This document shows positions 1 to 22,310 of a stretch of DNA of 64,000 nucleotides, one piece after another (position 1 is the first letter of the stretch; each line of letters opens with the position of its first letter). Source of the stretch: Plumapathes pennacea (taxonomy: Eukaryota > Cnidaria > Anthozoa > Antipatharia > Myriopathidae). The notes beneath the pieces are model-generated. The model searched no databases, had not been told where the DNA came from, and saw only the letters and a program-made list of their open reading frames with translations. The position numbers were made by a program, and so were the translations under genes. The stretch covers positions 881,615-945,614 of the forward strand of contig OZ038465.1 in NCBI GenBank assembly GCA_964036295.1. Reading direction: 5' to 3'.

Positions 1-618
1 GGAAAGTTGAATTGACAGAAATAGGACCCAGGTTTGAGATGAAAGGTACTGTATAACTAGTGTCATTTTGTTTCTGTAAAAATAGTAATGCACATATGTT
101 GCTTGGAGGATTCAGTTTGGATGTTCAGTGTTTCTGTTTTGTTTCTCAGTTTATGAGATCAAGTTGGGTACTGTGGACCAGGGAGAGGCTGACATAGAAT
201 GGAGACTCCGACCCTATATGAACACTGCAAAGAAGAAGAAAGCCCTTGGTGTATAACCACACACACAGTGAGTCAGTACATAATGACTGACCAGTGCACA
301 ACCACACACAGGCAGCTACACAGTGCTGTGAACTGGGCATTGCTGAATGACTGGTTGGTACACAGACAGACAGACATTTAGCAGTGTACTGTATGTGCCT
401 TTGAATGATTGGCTGGCACATTTCACTGTGTCTGTTTTGCAGTAGTTTTTGGTGAACATGGAAACATTCTCTTCACACAGTGAGAAACAAGAAGTAAGAT
501 TATTGCAATATGGATATTTACTTTATTGATTCAATGGTGCTATATTTGAGGGTACAGTAAAGACTGTGTATTGCTTCTCTGGTTGAAGAACCAGAACCAG
601 TAGATTCATAACACAGGA

Positions 619-650
<32 letters not shown>

Positions 651-1004
651 CAATAAAATGAGAAATATATCTTCAATATTTTACACACATTCAGTACTGC
701 ACTCATAAGTTTGGACTACACATGTACAGCTACCAATCAACCCTACTGTTGGAAATTGGACCACTTGACACCCCCCCCCCCCCCCCCCCCCGCCTTGTTT
801 CTATCACCTAACACCATCACACTTCATTTATATCCTAAAATTCAATCAATATTAATTATTTTGGCTTTTGGTGTGACAGTTCACAGTTGAGTGGAGTACA
901 GTATATTTCTGGAATCAAGCAAACAAAGTTTTGCTCAGAGATTTAAACATATACTTTAAACATATACTCTCTGCGCATCACTTTTGTACTTTTTTCTGTT
1001 TTTC
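1..1004. other. Intergenic, no gene seen
   Basis: I see no convincing exon here. There is a poly-A run at about 623-651, a poly-C run at about 771-791, and short CA/ACAG-rich stretches near 260-380. The 3' untranslated region of the minus-strand ADHFE1 gene should occupy the right part next to the stop codon at 1005, but no clear AATAAA signal was picked out. Confidence 0.6.
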
Positions 1005-4000
1005 TCAATACAATGTCATGGTGTCTTCAAACAGCTTTGCCAGTTCTTCTTCTCCGGGGGCACCTGCAGGAGCAAGTTTGGTCACTCGGTGTTGAGGCAA
1101 TGTCCCTTGCACAAGAGCTGCAATATCTGTGCTTGAGAATCCGATGGCATTGAGGCCATTGTCCACCCCCAGGCTGTGCATAAACTCCCGTAGTGTGTCT
1201 GACAACACTAGACCTGCGTCAGCTTTCTTCACATTTGAAATGTCAGCACCTGAAAAGAGCAGGATTCACAGTTGCTATATTGCTAATCAACTAGATTCGC
1301 ATACATCTGCATGATTTTAGCCCATGCCACATCTGAACACTGTAAATACCAGTGTTTACATATTGTTTGGATGCTGTGCATGTTTATTTAACTTGCCACA
1401 AGTACAGGATTTTACAGAGAGGAAAAAAATATCATATATGAGGTGATGAGGAAGCCTGAACTGGATGTCTTGTGTAAAAAAGATTACATTCACTTTATTA
1501 TAAACAGTACATTTATGCTAGAACACATCAGTTCCAAGTTTAAAAACACTAATATTGAACTATGGTCTGATGAAAAAGGATGCACAGTACACTTGTATTG
1601 GTGAGAGCAACAAAAGTTGTTAGTAGATCATCACAGTGTATGACTTACCCATGATTTGGGCAACCTCAAGGTGTCGCTCTGGACATGCCGGGGCAGTGAA
1701 CTTGAAGACTGCAGGAGCTGTCAGCACTACAGATAATCCATGAGGCTGGAAGACAAAAACCCGCCCAGCAAAGTTATACATCAATTGATGGTAGTTCTCC
1801 CAAACATGAAAAACAAAACCAATGATGTAGTGAGAAATGATCATTTAATCAGCCATCATCTGGCCTGGGCTCAAGCTGTCAAATGATGTGTACAGTAGGA
1901 CATTACAACCAGATTACAGGTAAACTTGAATTGAAAACAATGCATGCTCACCACTATTGGATGGTCCACATCATAATCCTTTGCTTTGTATGATTTCACC
2001 AGCCCTGAGATGGGATATGACATGCCATGGCTGACAGAAGTAAATGAAACAGGTCTTTTATTGTGTCACTTCTCAACTCTGGTACCATGATAAACAATCT
2101 ATACACAAATGTTATAACATCACCATGACTTACCATAAGTGGACTCCAGCATTACCAAATCCAATTCCAGCGTACACACTGGCAAGATGCATCTTTGAAC
2201 GAGCTTCAAGATCACCTGGGTCCTTCACAGATCTAACAAGTGGAGGAGCAAGTCACATTAGTTCATTAGTATATGCTGCACTCTCATGTTTTGGTGGGCT
2301 CCATTTTTTTATAGGTTACTGTCTCTCCTAACCTACCTGCCCACTTCACCATGCCCATTGGATTTGTAGTCTTTCCCTAAAGTGACTACTGTAACTCATT
2401 CTCGACACAACATAATCCTAGTGAGTGACATACCTTTTCATGTACTTGGCAACCACACCAAGTGCATGTGTTGCCCAGACATCACTGACTGGGTTACTGC
2501 CTTGGTAGGCTGGCCTCATGTTGGGGTTGGAGGGGCATGGGCCTCGCTTATGAAATGGAATGGCTGTGTAGGACTCTATAGCATGACTGTTGATCAATGT
2601 CAATGAAAGTGTTGGAAGAGATGCAAATTATGGTTAAAAATCTCAAAGTTAACCTCAGCTACTCCTGCTACTGTTAGTGCCCTGAGCTTAGAAATGACTT
2701 GTGTGAGGGAGTTTTACTAAACTCTACATAATATACAGTACTAACCACAACACATCAAAACCACTGTTTGCTGCCACTCTCTCTGGCATGTGCAAAGTGT
2801 GCAATGGATCAACAATACCAAGCATGGGCCGCAAGGCACGGTTAGCTACCCCTAAGGAAGAACAATATGCAATTCATTAAAATGCCATGCAATGGGCATC
2901 AACAGCTCCCTAGTCACACCCCCTTTCCCAGAGATGCTACCAATATTATTACCTGGGAGTATTGTTGAGCTACAGACATCCAAACCTGAGACTACCTACC
3001 TGTCTTGGCTTTCAGGGGCTCATAATCAAATATTGCCACACCCGTGGTCTCACTCCCTGTCAAGGAAATGGGAATGTTACAAAACGTTCACCAGTAAGTT
3101 AAATAACCAACACAGTAGCACTGTCACCCAAAATAGGAAGACGAGATCTCACCAGTTCCTGCTGTTGTTGGTACTGAGGAATAAGAAAAACATAAATGTG
3201 TGAGAAAATCAGATAACATAATATTTAGATTCCTATTTATTTCCTATTTTATTTAGAAGACCTCCCTAAATGTTTAATATAGAGTATTATGATGATCACA
3301 TACCGTAAAAATTTGAATAAGCGCCCTCCTTCCAATAAGCGCCCCCTCTCAAATAAGCGCCCCCTCCACTGCGTCTTTTTAAAATAAGCGCCCCTCCCGA
3401 TAAGCGTCCCCACCCCTTCTCTTGCTGTATGAATGATTAACTGGGTGGGTGCGCTTATTCGGGAGGGGGCACTTATTTAATTTTTGAAAAGAACATTGCA
3501 ATCTGAGTCCATAGAAAACACAACTTTAATAACAATTTAACAAGAACTGGAACAATAACAAGGTATTCGTTTACATGATCAAGGACTTGGTACAAAACCT
3601 GACATACTGTCAGTGTGTACAAATGAATCAGAATGGCTCTGTAAATAGTATGTGGAGCGTCCACATGTGACTTGCCTGCTATAAGGGGCTTCAAAGCTTT
3701 GTTGACAGGAAGACCCCGCCCCACTGGAGCATTCACAAAGTCCAGGAAGTTGTTTTCAGGATGGCAGAGGTATAAGTTTGCAGCTTTTGCAGTGTCAATG
3801 ACTGAGCCTCCACCAACAGCAAGAAAGGAGTCAAAATGCCCACTTTTGGCAAAGTTAATGGCATCCATGAAGCTGGTAATGACGATGAAAGTATGATGCA
3901 AGTTAGTGGTAAGCATGTTGATGGGAGAAATTTTTCATAAAAATAATGGTTTGCCAAAGTGCTTGACATTAAGGTTTTAGGTTGGCTGCCCTGCAGACTG

Positions 4001-5281
4001 TAGCTTGACTTCAAACAGTTGGATGTTTTATAATTTCTGGTTGCCTGGTCTTGAATTTACCTGACCAACCAAATTTTTTGGTTTCCCCGGGATTAGCAGG
4101 CAACCATTAATGTCGAGCACTGTGTCAACTGCTGCATTGGAACTTCTTACATTTCAGCCCTAAATTAGTTCTAATCTGTCTGTTAATTCACACTAACTGC
4201 TTGTATTCCATCTTGATACTTTGTTGACTTAATAGTGCTAACCTGGAATCAGTAGGTTCAATTCTGACTTTGTCAAAGAGTTCATAGTTGACCCCATGTG
4301 TTTCCAGTGATTCTACTGCCTCTTTTACTGGAGGTAAACCTGATAGCATTTTATCTGTCACCAGACAAACTTTCTTTAATCCAAGATTTTTGAAATCCTG
4401 CCAAAGAGAGAATTATTTTGTCAAATGTGCATACACTGGTTTGCACTTGTATCGAAGTTTAAGCTGTTGACTCACCATGCCAACTTCTTTTGTGACACCT
4501 GCTCCATAACGGATGCTGGAGTTGGCCACCTGCAAAACATAATTAAGTTGCACATCATCAAGTAAAACTGTCTATATATATTTTATTTTGAACAGTACGG
4601 GAGTTAGCTCACACTCAAAATAATTCATTCAAAAGTGGCTCCTTAAATCATGCTGAGCTGTGCAAAGTATATTGTACAGTATCTCATCTACTAACTCCAT
4701 AGTTGGACATTTAACAGAGAGTTAACATTTGGTATATATAAAACATCTGTAGTCCAAGGCAGTTATGGAAGCAAATTGAGGGAATTCACCTCAAAGGCAT
4801 ACTCTGGCTCTGAATGATCTGCAGCAGCAGAGGATCCTAATCTGGACCCTGCAAAACAAACAAAGACGAAAAATTAAGAAAAGCCTTAATGGGTCGGGGG
4901 CAGGGGTAGGGTGTGATGGGTGCAACAAATCGAGGAAAACCAAATTCCCCAAATCGTGCCATCATTGAAATACAGTACAGCCATAGTAGTCGCTAGTGTT
5001 CTGATCATTATTGAGCCCTCACTGCATTCTCAGAAGCGGCCAGAGAGAGTGAACGACTTATTACCATCTGAAAAGAACAATGTCATGAAGATCTGACAAA
5101 CCTGCAGCATACGTTTGAGAATGCATAGGGCATCTACATCTGTTGTGGAAACAAAGAGAGAGCGAACAGATCAGTTAGTAATTCGCGCTTGTCGGACGTC
5201 TGCGGCCTAACACACTTACGAGGCAGAGCCCACAATTCGCATTAGCCGGAGAGCTTGTTCCCTTGCAGCGTACGAAGCCAT
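1005..5281 (-). CDS. ADHFE1: Hydroxyacid-oxoacid transhydrogenase, iron-type alcohol dehydrogenase family, mitochondrial (14 exons)
   Basis: Converts 4-hydroxybutyrate to succinic semialdehyde while reducing 2-oxoglutarate to 2-hydroxyglutarate, in mitochondria (family knowledge). Predicted exons, 5' to 3': 5281-5220, 5139-5102, 4848-4790, 4529-4476, 4397-4243, 3872-3676, 3173-3153, 3056-3000, 2851-2746, 2586-2434, 2232-2134, 2030-1952, 1745-1649, 1249-1005. They join in frame to 473 residues, close to the human 467. Visible motifs are the nucleotide-binding [16 protein letters not shown], the metal-site segments CHAIESYT and [27 protein letters not shown], and the C-terminal [15 protein letters not shown]. 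The N-terminus [16 protein letters not shown] is arginine-rich with one acid, as expected for a mitochondrial presequence. Oddities: exon 7 is only 21 nt, and exon 6 ends at a GC donor (AG|GCAAGT) instead of GT. Both are required to restore the family sequence [19 protein letters not shown]. Identity is very sure; the exact start is slightly less so. Confidence 0.95.
3302..3485. repeat. Fold-back (inverted-repeat) element in ADHFE1 intron
   Basis: The left arm (about 3302-3375) repeats the word AATAAGCGCCC several times. The right arm (about 3450-3482) carries its reverse complement, as in GCGCTTATTCGGGAGGGGG. Both ends are A/T-rich (AAAAATTTG versus TTAATTTTTG). It lies in the intron between the 21-nt exon 7 and exon 6 of ADHFE1. 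The structure fits a small non-autonomous MITE-like repeat. A second element at about 18834 starts with the same TACCGTAAA word. Confidence 0.6.
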
Positions 5282-5986
5282 TTCTACCAGGCACTTACTG
5301 AACCGGGCTTCTCACGCGGATGGCCCTGGGAACGAGATTGAGGCGCAGCGGCCGCGCGCTTGTTATGGGGGCATGAGCTCCATGCCCAAGACGGGCAGCA
5401 GCAACTGAGACAGTACCAAGCACTGGCAACTACGCGGTACAGAACCAATTATTAGGAAGAAGATGGAGGCTCGTCAAGGTGCGCGCCTAGGTACGGGTTT
5501 GACTCATCCGCTGACCCGGAAGTGTGGGCTCCTGTTAATACAGGTTGGTGGCCTCTTGACCATCAACACCTCCCTTGCAAGGTTTAGGCGTGAAAAGGAA
5601 ACCCTCGAGGGAGTAGCCAGTAGGAAGTGTTGCTGATAAATCAAAAAGCGCAGCCAACAGCATACTCAGAAAATATATATATATCACTAACAAATGCTTT
5701 CGACAGTCAATCGAAAAACTCTCTGACGAACCACGGGTTTTTTGTTCAGTGCTCCTCTACATTATATGGACTTTTTAGAATGCACGTAAAAAACAGCCTG
5801 GCGCACTAGTCCGCCACTAAAGAATCGCGCTGTATTACAGTACATAGGCCACGTGACACCCAACACTTTTTTTCCCGACTGCTCAAGGTAAAAATCAAAT
5901 TCAGGCTCAGCGGTAAGAGGTTCTCTTTATTGTTTTCTTTTCTTTTCAAAAGGTCCTGTGCAGTTTAATTTCTTTATTCCAAGAAG
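5282..5986. other. ADHFE1 upstream region and DDX24 3' end, no further gene
   Basis: This stretch lies between the ADHFE1 start codon (5281) and the DDX24 stop codon (5987), both on the minus strand. It should hold the ADHFE1 promoter and the DDX24 3' untranslated region. The part near ADHFE1 (5210-5560) looks relatively rich in CpG. I saw no TATA box or further exon. Confidence 0.5.
5973..5978 (-). terminator. DDX24: Possible DDX24 polyadenylation signal
   Basis: AATAAA on the minus strand begins 8 bases after the DDX24 TGA stop. If used, the 3' untranslated region would be very short. No cleavage site can be proved from the sequence. Confidence 0.4.
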
Positions 5987-8900
5987 TCAGTGCTTCTTTC
6001 CTTTCCTCCTTCTCTTCGTCTTGACAGCGTCCACCGCAACTTGTGTTTTATTGGCGACTGAATGATCTGTACCACCAAGCACAAAGAAGCAAAAGGTAAA
6101 AAAACTTTTGTACTATGGACGGATACAAAACCACGAGACCTTGGTCAAACTCAACACGAAGGGGCACCTACGAAGGTTTACGTAGAAAAAGTCTTAAACC
6201 ATTCGCTGGGTGTCGTTACCTGCTATTCCTGGAACTACCAACTTGCCAGTCTTAGTTGGGTATTTCCCGCTGAAACCAACAGGCAACAGTGGCGTCTCTA
6301 GAAGTGACGACAGCGCCGCTAATTCACCAACAAACAAACAAGAATTACTTCAGTGAATGATTCGACCCTTGTGTATACATATTTCACAGTCGTGTTTAAA
6401 TCCAATACCTTTTCGTTGTCGTAGCTTTTCCTGTTGGTCTTTCCTCTCCTTGGAGTCTCCTAAATCCTCTAATCTGAGAAAAAGTCAAGGGCATGGGGCA
6501 CTACTAGAACTACGCGGAGACTGAGGCAATCAGGAGACAACAAATACATAGAAATAACCTTAACATGGCCACTGAATACAGCACACAGTAAACAGAAGAC
6601 AGACGAGGGGGAGGAACAACAAAGAGATCTATACAACAAGGAGACAAGACCAAGAGGTCCCAAGAATCCCTACAAGAAAACTGTAAAACGAGGAGACAAA
6701 GAGATCTGTACAACGAGGAGACAACAAGATCAAGAGGTCCCAAGAATCCCTACAAGGGAACTGTACAAAGAGGAAACAAAGAAATTGAGATTCCAGAAAA
6801 GGAGAAGAAGCAAAGCACGACCAGGATACAGATCGTCGTCGACTTCAATATCCATCGCTTTAGCGGAAGCCAGGAGCCAGCTGTTCTTGTTTTGCTTACG
6901 TTTTGACCTGAAATGAAGAAGGTTCGTGGATTTCGTGTATTACCGCCGTGCAGTGCGTCTTAACCATGTGTGTGCGCATGCGTAAGAGACTATGCGTGTT
7001 TCCTTCACAGACCAACCTGAGTTCTTCTTTGTCAATCTCTTTTGCCAAAGTCAGCCTCTTTTTTATACCGGAAATAAACGCTGCATCCACTGGAAATGGT
7101 TGTAGGTCGTTTCCTGCAACGCAGAGGTTAAAGTATGAGAGTTTAAACTTATTAAATTATTTTTATTGCTATCTCTACTTACTACTTTACCTGAAACAAC
7201 AACAACAACAACAACAACAAATGATTTCTGCCCTTACCTTTGTTGAGAGTTTTCATTATTCCCTTGTAGGATTTGACGTCATCAGGACCAACCAAGACGA
7301 CACTCAAACCTTCCCGTGATGCTCGGGCCGTCCGACCACTTCGATGGATGTATAACTGACAAGACAGCAAAAACAAACAGACAAAAACAACAGCCGAAAG
7401 AACAGTTAGGTCCCATTAATTCGAAAGCACTCATGTGCCACGTGTTCTAACACCTGTTTCGTGGAGATAAGACACTGATATACAAGAAACACGAAGAGAG
7501 CTGCTTCATGTACTTTGAATGTTTCGGTCTCGGGGCCTGTCAAGCCTGAAGGTGACTTTGCGTCGCACTTTATATCCGAAACATGTTTTGCACTCTCACG
7601 AACTGAACAAAACTGGTTGTGACATCACACCGCACAGTAGACAACGCAACCGTTTCGGAAGGCAGGGTCGGGTTTTGAAAATCAAACAATGTCAAGAAAT
7701 TTCGCAAGGAAAATCTTGCTAGTCAGACACTATGTACTTGTAAGTGAACAAGGCAGAGATCCCCACCCGCTATACCCGAACGGCAGTGACGTCACCTCAC
7801 CTCCGAGTCCTTTGGCACTTGATAGTGAATCACGTGTTGGACATCCGGGATATCCAGTCCTCGGGCGGCCACGTCAGTAGCCAGTAGCAAGCCAGTCTCG
7901 CTGGTTTTGAATCTGTTGAGAATCGAGGTGAGAGCTGCATGGTGGGAAAATGTGTTTACGTCAAAGCATCTACTTAGCAACGTACTGCAAAAAAATAAAC
8001 CCATCTTCACGAACTGCACGCTAAACTCACAACCCAGCCATGCAACCCGTACACACGATACCAGCGTAGAACAAGGATGCGCGCGCACCAGTGCCTTCTA
8101 TACACATACGTGTTGCTTATTCGATGGTTACAAAAAGTAGATGATAGAAAATTGAGAAGCAAGAGGGATGCGAACCTGTCTAAGTTCTTGAGTCGCTGCC
8201 TCTGTTGCATACTGGCGTGTAAGGGCCACGGGGAGCGATCCAACAGTCTGAGAATTGACGACAACCGGCGAACGCAGTCGATTGTGTTGGCAAACACCAG
8301 AGTGCGGCCTGGGTACCGCAACAGAAAGTAGTACAGGTAGATATCCTGAAACAGACAAAACATCAGGTGAAAAAAACAAGGAAGCGGCGACAATAACGCT
8401 GCTTACACTGAAATGAATGATGACTATGACGATGATGATGATGACGATGGTGATGATGATGACAGAGATTCCGCTAGACCGGCATATGCCGGTATTTTAT
8501 CGATAAAAATCGTACTGTACCGGAAAAAAAATGAGGCTGCCGGTATGGCGTACCAGAAAACATGAAGTACAACATTTTTTTCTGACGGCTCTCCTGTCCA
8601 GATGGAGCCCACACTGAATATTCTACTCATACTACCGAAGAAATGCTCCGAAACGGTCAAAAACTCCGCGATGAGATAGATTATCTTGTGTCCAGTTCCG
8701 CTGCAGCAGAAGAAACGATTATTTTGCTTCACATATATGTTGTTCCGGTTCCAGATGGCTCCTAACCGGAAAAAAAAATTCCTACCAGTACTCTGTACTG
8801 GCTGATGGACAAGTGTAGCGGAATGGTGGTGGTCAATTACAATATAGTAGTTACAAAAATGACATTGTGGTGACGTCTAAAACAGCAATAACAAAAGATG

Positions 8901-11853
8901 ACGATGATAACGAGCAAGACAGCATTATCAGTATAATCAACATCAAGTGGTATAACGAGCAAGACAGCATTATCAGTATAAGCAGGTCATCAAGTGGTAT
9001 AACGAGCAAGACAGCATTATCAGTATAATCAACATCAAGTGGTATTACTTCATGCTAACAGCACAGCTGAAGTGTTCACAACTAAACGAGCAGTTGGATC
9101 ATAAATTCACCTTTTCCTCCGTGGAACACATGATCTGTGCTTCTGTGAGAGTCTCCACTGTTCCCTTCCTGTTCGTAACATCCAACACTTTGCAAGTTTT
9201 CTTGTCCAGTCCAACTTTGTCAATCAGTGAATCTAATAATGTGAACGGTAAAGGCACCATTTTTAGTGAACGACAATGTATGCAGCCAGAAGCAAATTTC
9301 TCGCTATATTTTGTGTGTATAGACTGCTCCATAGTTTTGCCTTGTGGATCGTACCAAGTGTTTCTCCTTTAGAAAGCCTGTGTTCTTTGCCTCTCTTCTG
9401 GAATGACTTAGGTAACGCGAGTGTCGCTGAGAAGATGAACTTCTGAATTCTTGCCTTCTTGCTTGCTGAAAATCCCAAAATGTTATAGAATGTAAGAGTG
9501 CAGTTTATAAAATATAATCTTCAGCACAGGAAGTAAAAAGATAAAGATGGATCAAGTAAGAAAGTAAACTAAGAAGTAGGCATTGGTCATGTCAAGTCTG
9601 AGGACTCTGTGCATTATACACTGGTCTTACTTTTATTCCCTTCTTCCCCTTCTTCATGGGCTTCATTCCTGTAGAGATTAACACATAATTGAAATACAGT
9701 AGGGCTCTTGTTTCTTCAGCCCAACTGCTGAGAGACTATGGGCAGTGAGGGGGCAGGGATATGGAGGATGCTGGACAATGCTAATGTACATAGAGAAGGA
9801 ACATGTCCAGGAGACTAAACTGTTGAGGAAAAGGGCAAGTACAGGGACAATCATTCAGGAAAAAGGACAAAAGGAAAGAACAGCAGTCAGGCTTATGATA
9901 TCACTGAGTGATTTTACCTGGAATGTTTGATAAAATCAAGAATGGAGGTGAGCTCGTTGAAGTGCCCCTGTTCCACCATCCGATCTGCTTCATCAATGAC
10001 CAGAAACTTTAGACTTGTCATGTCACTCACATGCTCTTCATTCTGAAACAGTGACCAATCATATTTTTTTTGTGTAAAAAAGTTACAACAAATTTGCATA
10101 CACTGGAGTACAACATATCCGCACTGGGAATCACTCAATATTACAGTGAACAATACTGTATAGGTACAGTGAGGGCATACTGTAGTTGCTTGCCCTTACA
10201 AATGCTAAACAATGAACACCCGAATGGTTAGGATCATTCTGCTTCATGAGCTTACATGTAGAAGTGAAGCAGGTACATACATTTTGTATGTCATTACATA
10301 CTCTCCACTTGAAGATGAAGCTCACAAACCTCTGATATCAGTTCCCACAGTCTTCCAGGAGTGGCAACAACAATCTCTGGATGTTGTTTCAGCAACCTTT
10401 GTTGCTTCTGTGGAGCCATTCCTCCCACAACAGCAGTGACCTGTAAATCAACACTCTTATTATTAATCATACATGTAACTAATATTATTATAGTAAGTGT
10501 TATTGCCCTGAAGGGTGAAGCCTACGAGTGAGCTTGTAAGAGCTGGATATTGCTACATGTTTGGAAGGGTCCAGTATACTGTACGACTACTTTACATGTA
10601 CCTTGATAGGTGTATGTTTAGCTGCCTTCTGTAGGTGGTCCTTCACTTGTAGTGCCAGTTCACGAGTTGGTGTCATGACAAGAGCAAGAAGAGGGCCCTC
10701 TCTCCTGAATTTCTCTCTTGCAGGTTTCTCATGTTCAAGAATTTTGGGCTCATTTTCTGATTCCCCTTTCATTTTTTCAGTTGATAGATGACCTTCAGCA
10801 TCCACTTTTAAAATGTGCTGAAGCATTGGGAGACCAAATGCCAGTGTCTTACCTGATCCCTAAAATGAATACAAAAGAAAAATGTATATCACATGATACT
10901 AACCTACTGATCACATGATACTGTTAGTTTAATGTTCTCCAGTAGTGGGATTGCACACAGAAAAACTTGACACTCCTAAACATGAATGCTTACAGTTTCT
11001 GCAGCACCAATGATATCCTGATGATAATGGATAGCTGGTGGTAAAGACAGGGATTGTATCGGTGTTGGGTTTGAAAATCCCTGCTCTCCCAGAGCTTGCA
11101 GCAGCGTAGCATGCAGACCAAGCCCAATCCAACCACTCATGTCTACCGTGACACCTGGGAAAATAGACAAAGTTCTAATATTACTACAGTGTGTATATCC
11201 TGATCATGTAAAATGTCCTGAAGTTAAACACACACAGTCTACTTTCTATACTTCTCGCATGTGTTCACAATATATTTAACAAAGTAACCTTTTGCTCCAG
11301 ATGTCTCCTGTGGTTTTGACTTTTCAGTCTCGCATATCTTCTTCTCCTTCTTTCCTTTCTTCTGTTTCTTTCTTTTCTTTTTCTTGGGTTCTGTGTTTTG
11401 TAATCGCTCCTCCTGTTAGGATATCAGGAATGTACTCAGTAAAAGTGTAATTTCAGCGAGGGACACAAACGACTAAGCTCACATTAATTCTTTGCACAAA
11501 CACGCAAACACGCGCGTCTATACAGCGCCTCTGCTACTGTAGCTATACAACAGTAACAACACATCCTTCAAACTTAGCTCATTTACCTTCCCAGCTTTAG
11601 ATTCCTCGATGTATTCTTCGCCGGGCCCGTGGTCGTCTGAGAGTGTTTCTGCAGTTGATATTTCTGTGTCTCTTTTGACACCACGCAACTCGTCTAAATC
11701 GTAATCTTCCAAAATTTCAAGCGACACAAATCCTTCCATGTCTCCAGTGAAGAAAGACGGATTGTCCATGGATACCGGCTTCCATTTTCGTTTTCTGCTC
11801 TTTTGGGATTTCTGTTTAGTCTTTAAGCTGTCCATAACTCTAAAATGTTTCAC
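5987..11853 (-). CDS. DDX24: ATP-dependent RNA helicase DDX24 (17 exons)
   Basis: Nucleolar DEAD-box helicase, related to yeast Mak5, acting in large ribosomal subunit assembly (family knowledge). Exons 5' to 3': 11853-11587, 11412-11289, 11154-10994, 10859-10602, 10440-10330, 10042-9918, 9668-9631, 9465-9355, 9232-9111, 8345-8176, 7912-7801, 7355-7238, 7113-7017, 6907-6830, 6473-6409, 6297-6220, 6057-5987. They join in frame to 701 residues. Motifs in order: GFSNPTPIQ (Q motif), GAAETGSGKT (motif I, split by an intron near residue 184), [22 protein letters not shown] (DEAD), [10 protein letters not shown] (motif III), [29 protein letters not shown] (V) and [11 protein letters not shown] (VI). 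Exon 2 is a lysine-rich linker, and a basic tail ends [12 protein letters not shown] second in-frame ATG lies at 11835, so the true start is uncertain by six residues. Confidence 0.95.
8420..8465. repeat. GAT-rich simple repeat in DDX24 intron
   Basis: A GATGATGAC-type trinucleotide repeat about 45 bases long lies between DDX24 exons 9 and 10. It is low-complexity DNA with no exon signals. Confidence 0.6.
8906..9045. repeat. Three-copy tandem repeat, about 47-bp unit
   Basis: Three nearly identical head-to-tail copies start at about 8906, 8952 and 8999. The word ATAACGAGCAAGACAGCATT opens each copy, and the unit ends in CATCAAGTGGT. The middle copy differs in a few bases near its end. It lies in the DDX24 intron between exons 9 and 10. 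Confidence 0.85.
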
Positions 11854-12058
11854 CGATCTTGCCGTATTTCAAATGAAACTTGAAGAGGTGAAAACGATCG
11901 TTTCGTCCGCCATGTTTGACTGCGGGGGATTGGGAACAGGTATCTATCACGCATGCTCCACTTGGAAGTCCACTTACACTGATTGCCGTCGTCGTCGTTC
12001 TTCACTTGCATGGAAATATCATATCAAGACAAGGCGAAATTTCTTCAGAAAGAGCATC
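11854..12058. promoter_or_regulatory. Bidirectional promoter between DDX24 and RTCB
   Basis: About 205 bp separate the two start codons, which face away from each other. The sequence has a balanced base composition, several CpGs and no obvious TATA box. It contains CGCCATGTTTG near 11909 and a CGTCGTCGT run near 11987. Both genes must start transcription in this interval or share overlapping untranslated regions. The promoter role is inferred from geometry only. Confidence 0.65.
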
Positions 12059-21232
<9,174 letters not shown>

Positions 21233-21525
21233 AAACGCGAAACAGAAGGAACGCTGCTACTGACCGAGGCTACGTGCACGAAGTGGGAAGTGGCCACGTT
21301 ATTATATTCACTTCAAGATGGCCAAGGAAGGAAGCAAAGATGTCAACACTTTGCGGCATCAAGACTACGAAACTAAAGTTAGTAATGAGAATACAACAAT
21401 TTTATGACATCCAAAGAAAACCAACAACATCTTAACAAGAAAGTTAACCTGACGATTCCTGAAGCGACCGGTTGATACGAGCTCATAAATCGGGGTTTAC
21501 TCGTATTATATGGTGTCAAGAATTA

Positions 21526-21531
21526 AATAAA
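21526..21531 (+). terminator. RTCB: RTCB polyadenylation signal
   Basis: AATAAA lies about 294 bases after the RTCB stop codon, a normal distance for a 3' untranslated region. Usage is inferred. Confidence 0.6.
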
Positions 21532-21532
21532 A

Positions 21533-22310
21533 CTAAAACCTAAAAAATCGAGGCATTCAGTACACTGACTGGCGAAGGCGGAGGGGTGGACTAGGGGAAT
21601 GTACGAGAAGGATCACACACGACACAACGAATGGATGTTCGTCATATTTATTCTACACAATATTGAAGACAAATCATGATATATATATATAAGCGGGATT
21701 TATATGTTAAAAAGAAGAAAATGAAGAACCAGTCAAGTGGGCTTCCACTTTTAGAAGAAAATAATCGATATGTACATTGTCCACAGAACTTACTAATTAA
21801 TGAATTATTGGTAATATTAATAATTCTGTCGGAGATCTTTCTACTTCTCGATGTTTCTGGGTCGGTACGTCCATTTGATCGATCATGTCTTCTCAGTGCT
21901 TCTGCAGTGTCTTCATGTTCGAAGTATTAAAATGACAACTCTTGCTACTTCTTACCACAAATCATCCGGCCTTGCATGGAAGGAAAGGTTTTCTAATAAC
22001 GGCAAACGGCACAGAGTTTGCATGTGCTTTAACACAAGCTTCGTTATTTAGTCCGAGTCTTTCACTTGAGGTCTTTATCAGTGGGTGTTAAATGAATTCT
22101 TACATGAAGTATCATCCAACGCGCGTTAGTCAAGTGAACCGGCCGAAGAAATCTTACATGTGTCCACAGTTCTCAAGTAGTTCAGTTTGCCTTGAATAGA
22201 AACTACGTTGGCTAGCTCGCAACAAGCCATTAAAATAATTAAAATTAAATTTGTTCGTATTAAATTAAAAGCATTATTACTGGTTCAAGCAGTCTCCATT
22301 GTTACCACCA
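21533..22310. other. Intergenic between RTCB and the arginine-rich gene
   Basis: The two genes converge here (tail to tail). The stretch is AT-rich, with an ATATATATAT run near 21680, and should hold the 3' untranslated region of the minus-strand gene. No exon or repeat family was recognised. Confidence 0.5.

Noticed and set aside
146-421. 91-codon minus frame near the left edge
   Set aside because: Low-complexity CA-rich sequence, no known motif, no splice context.
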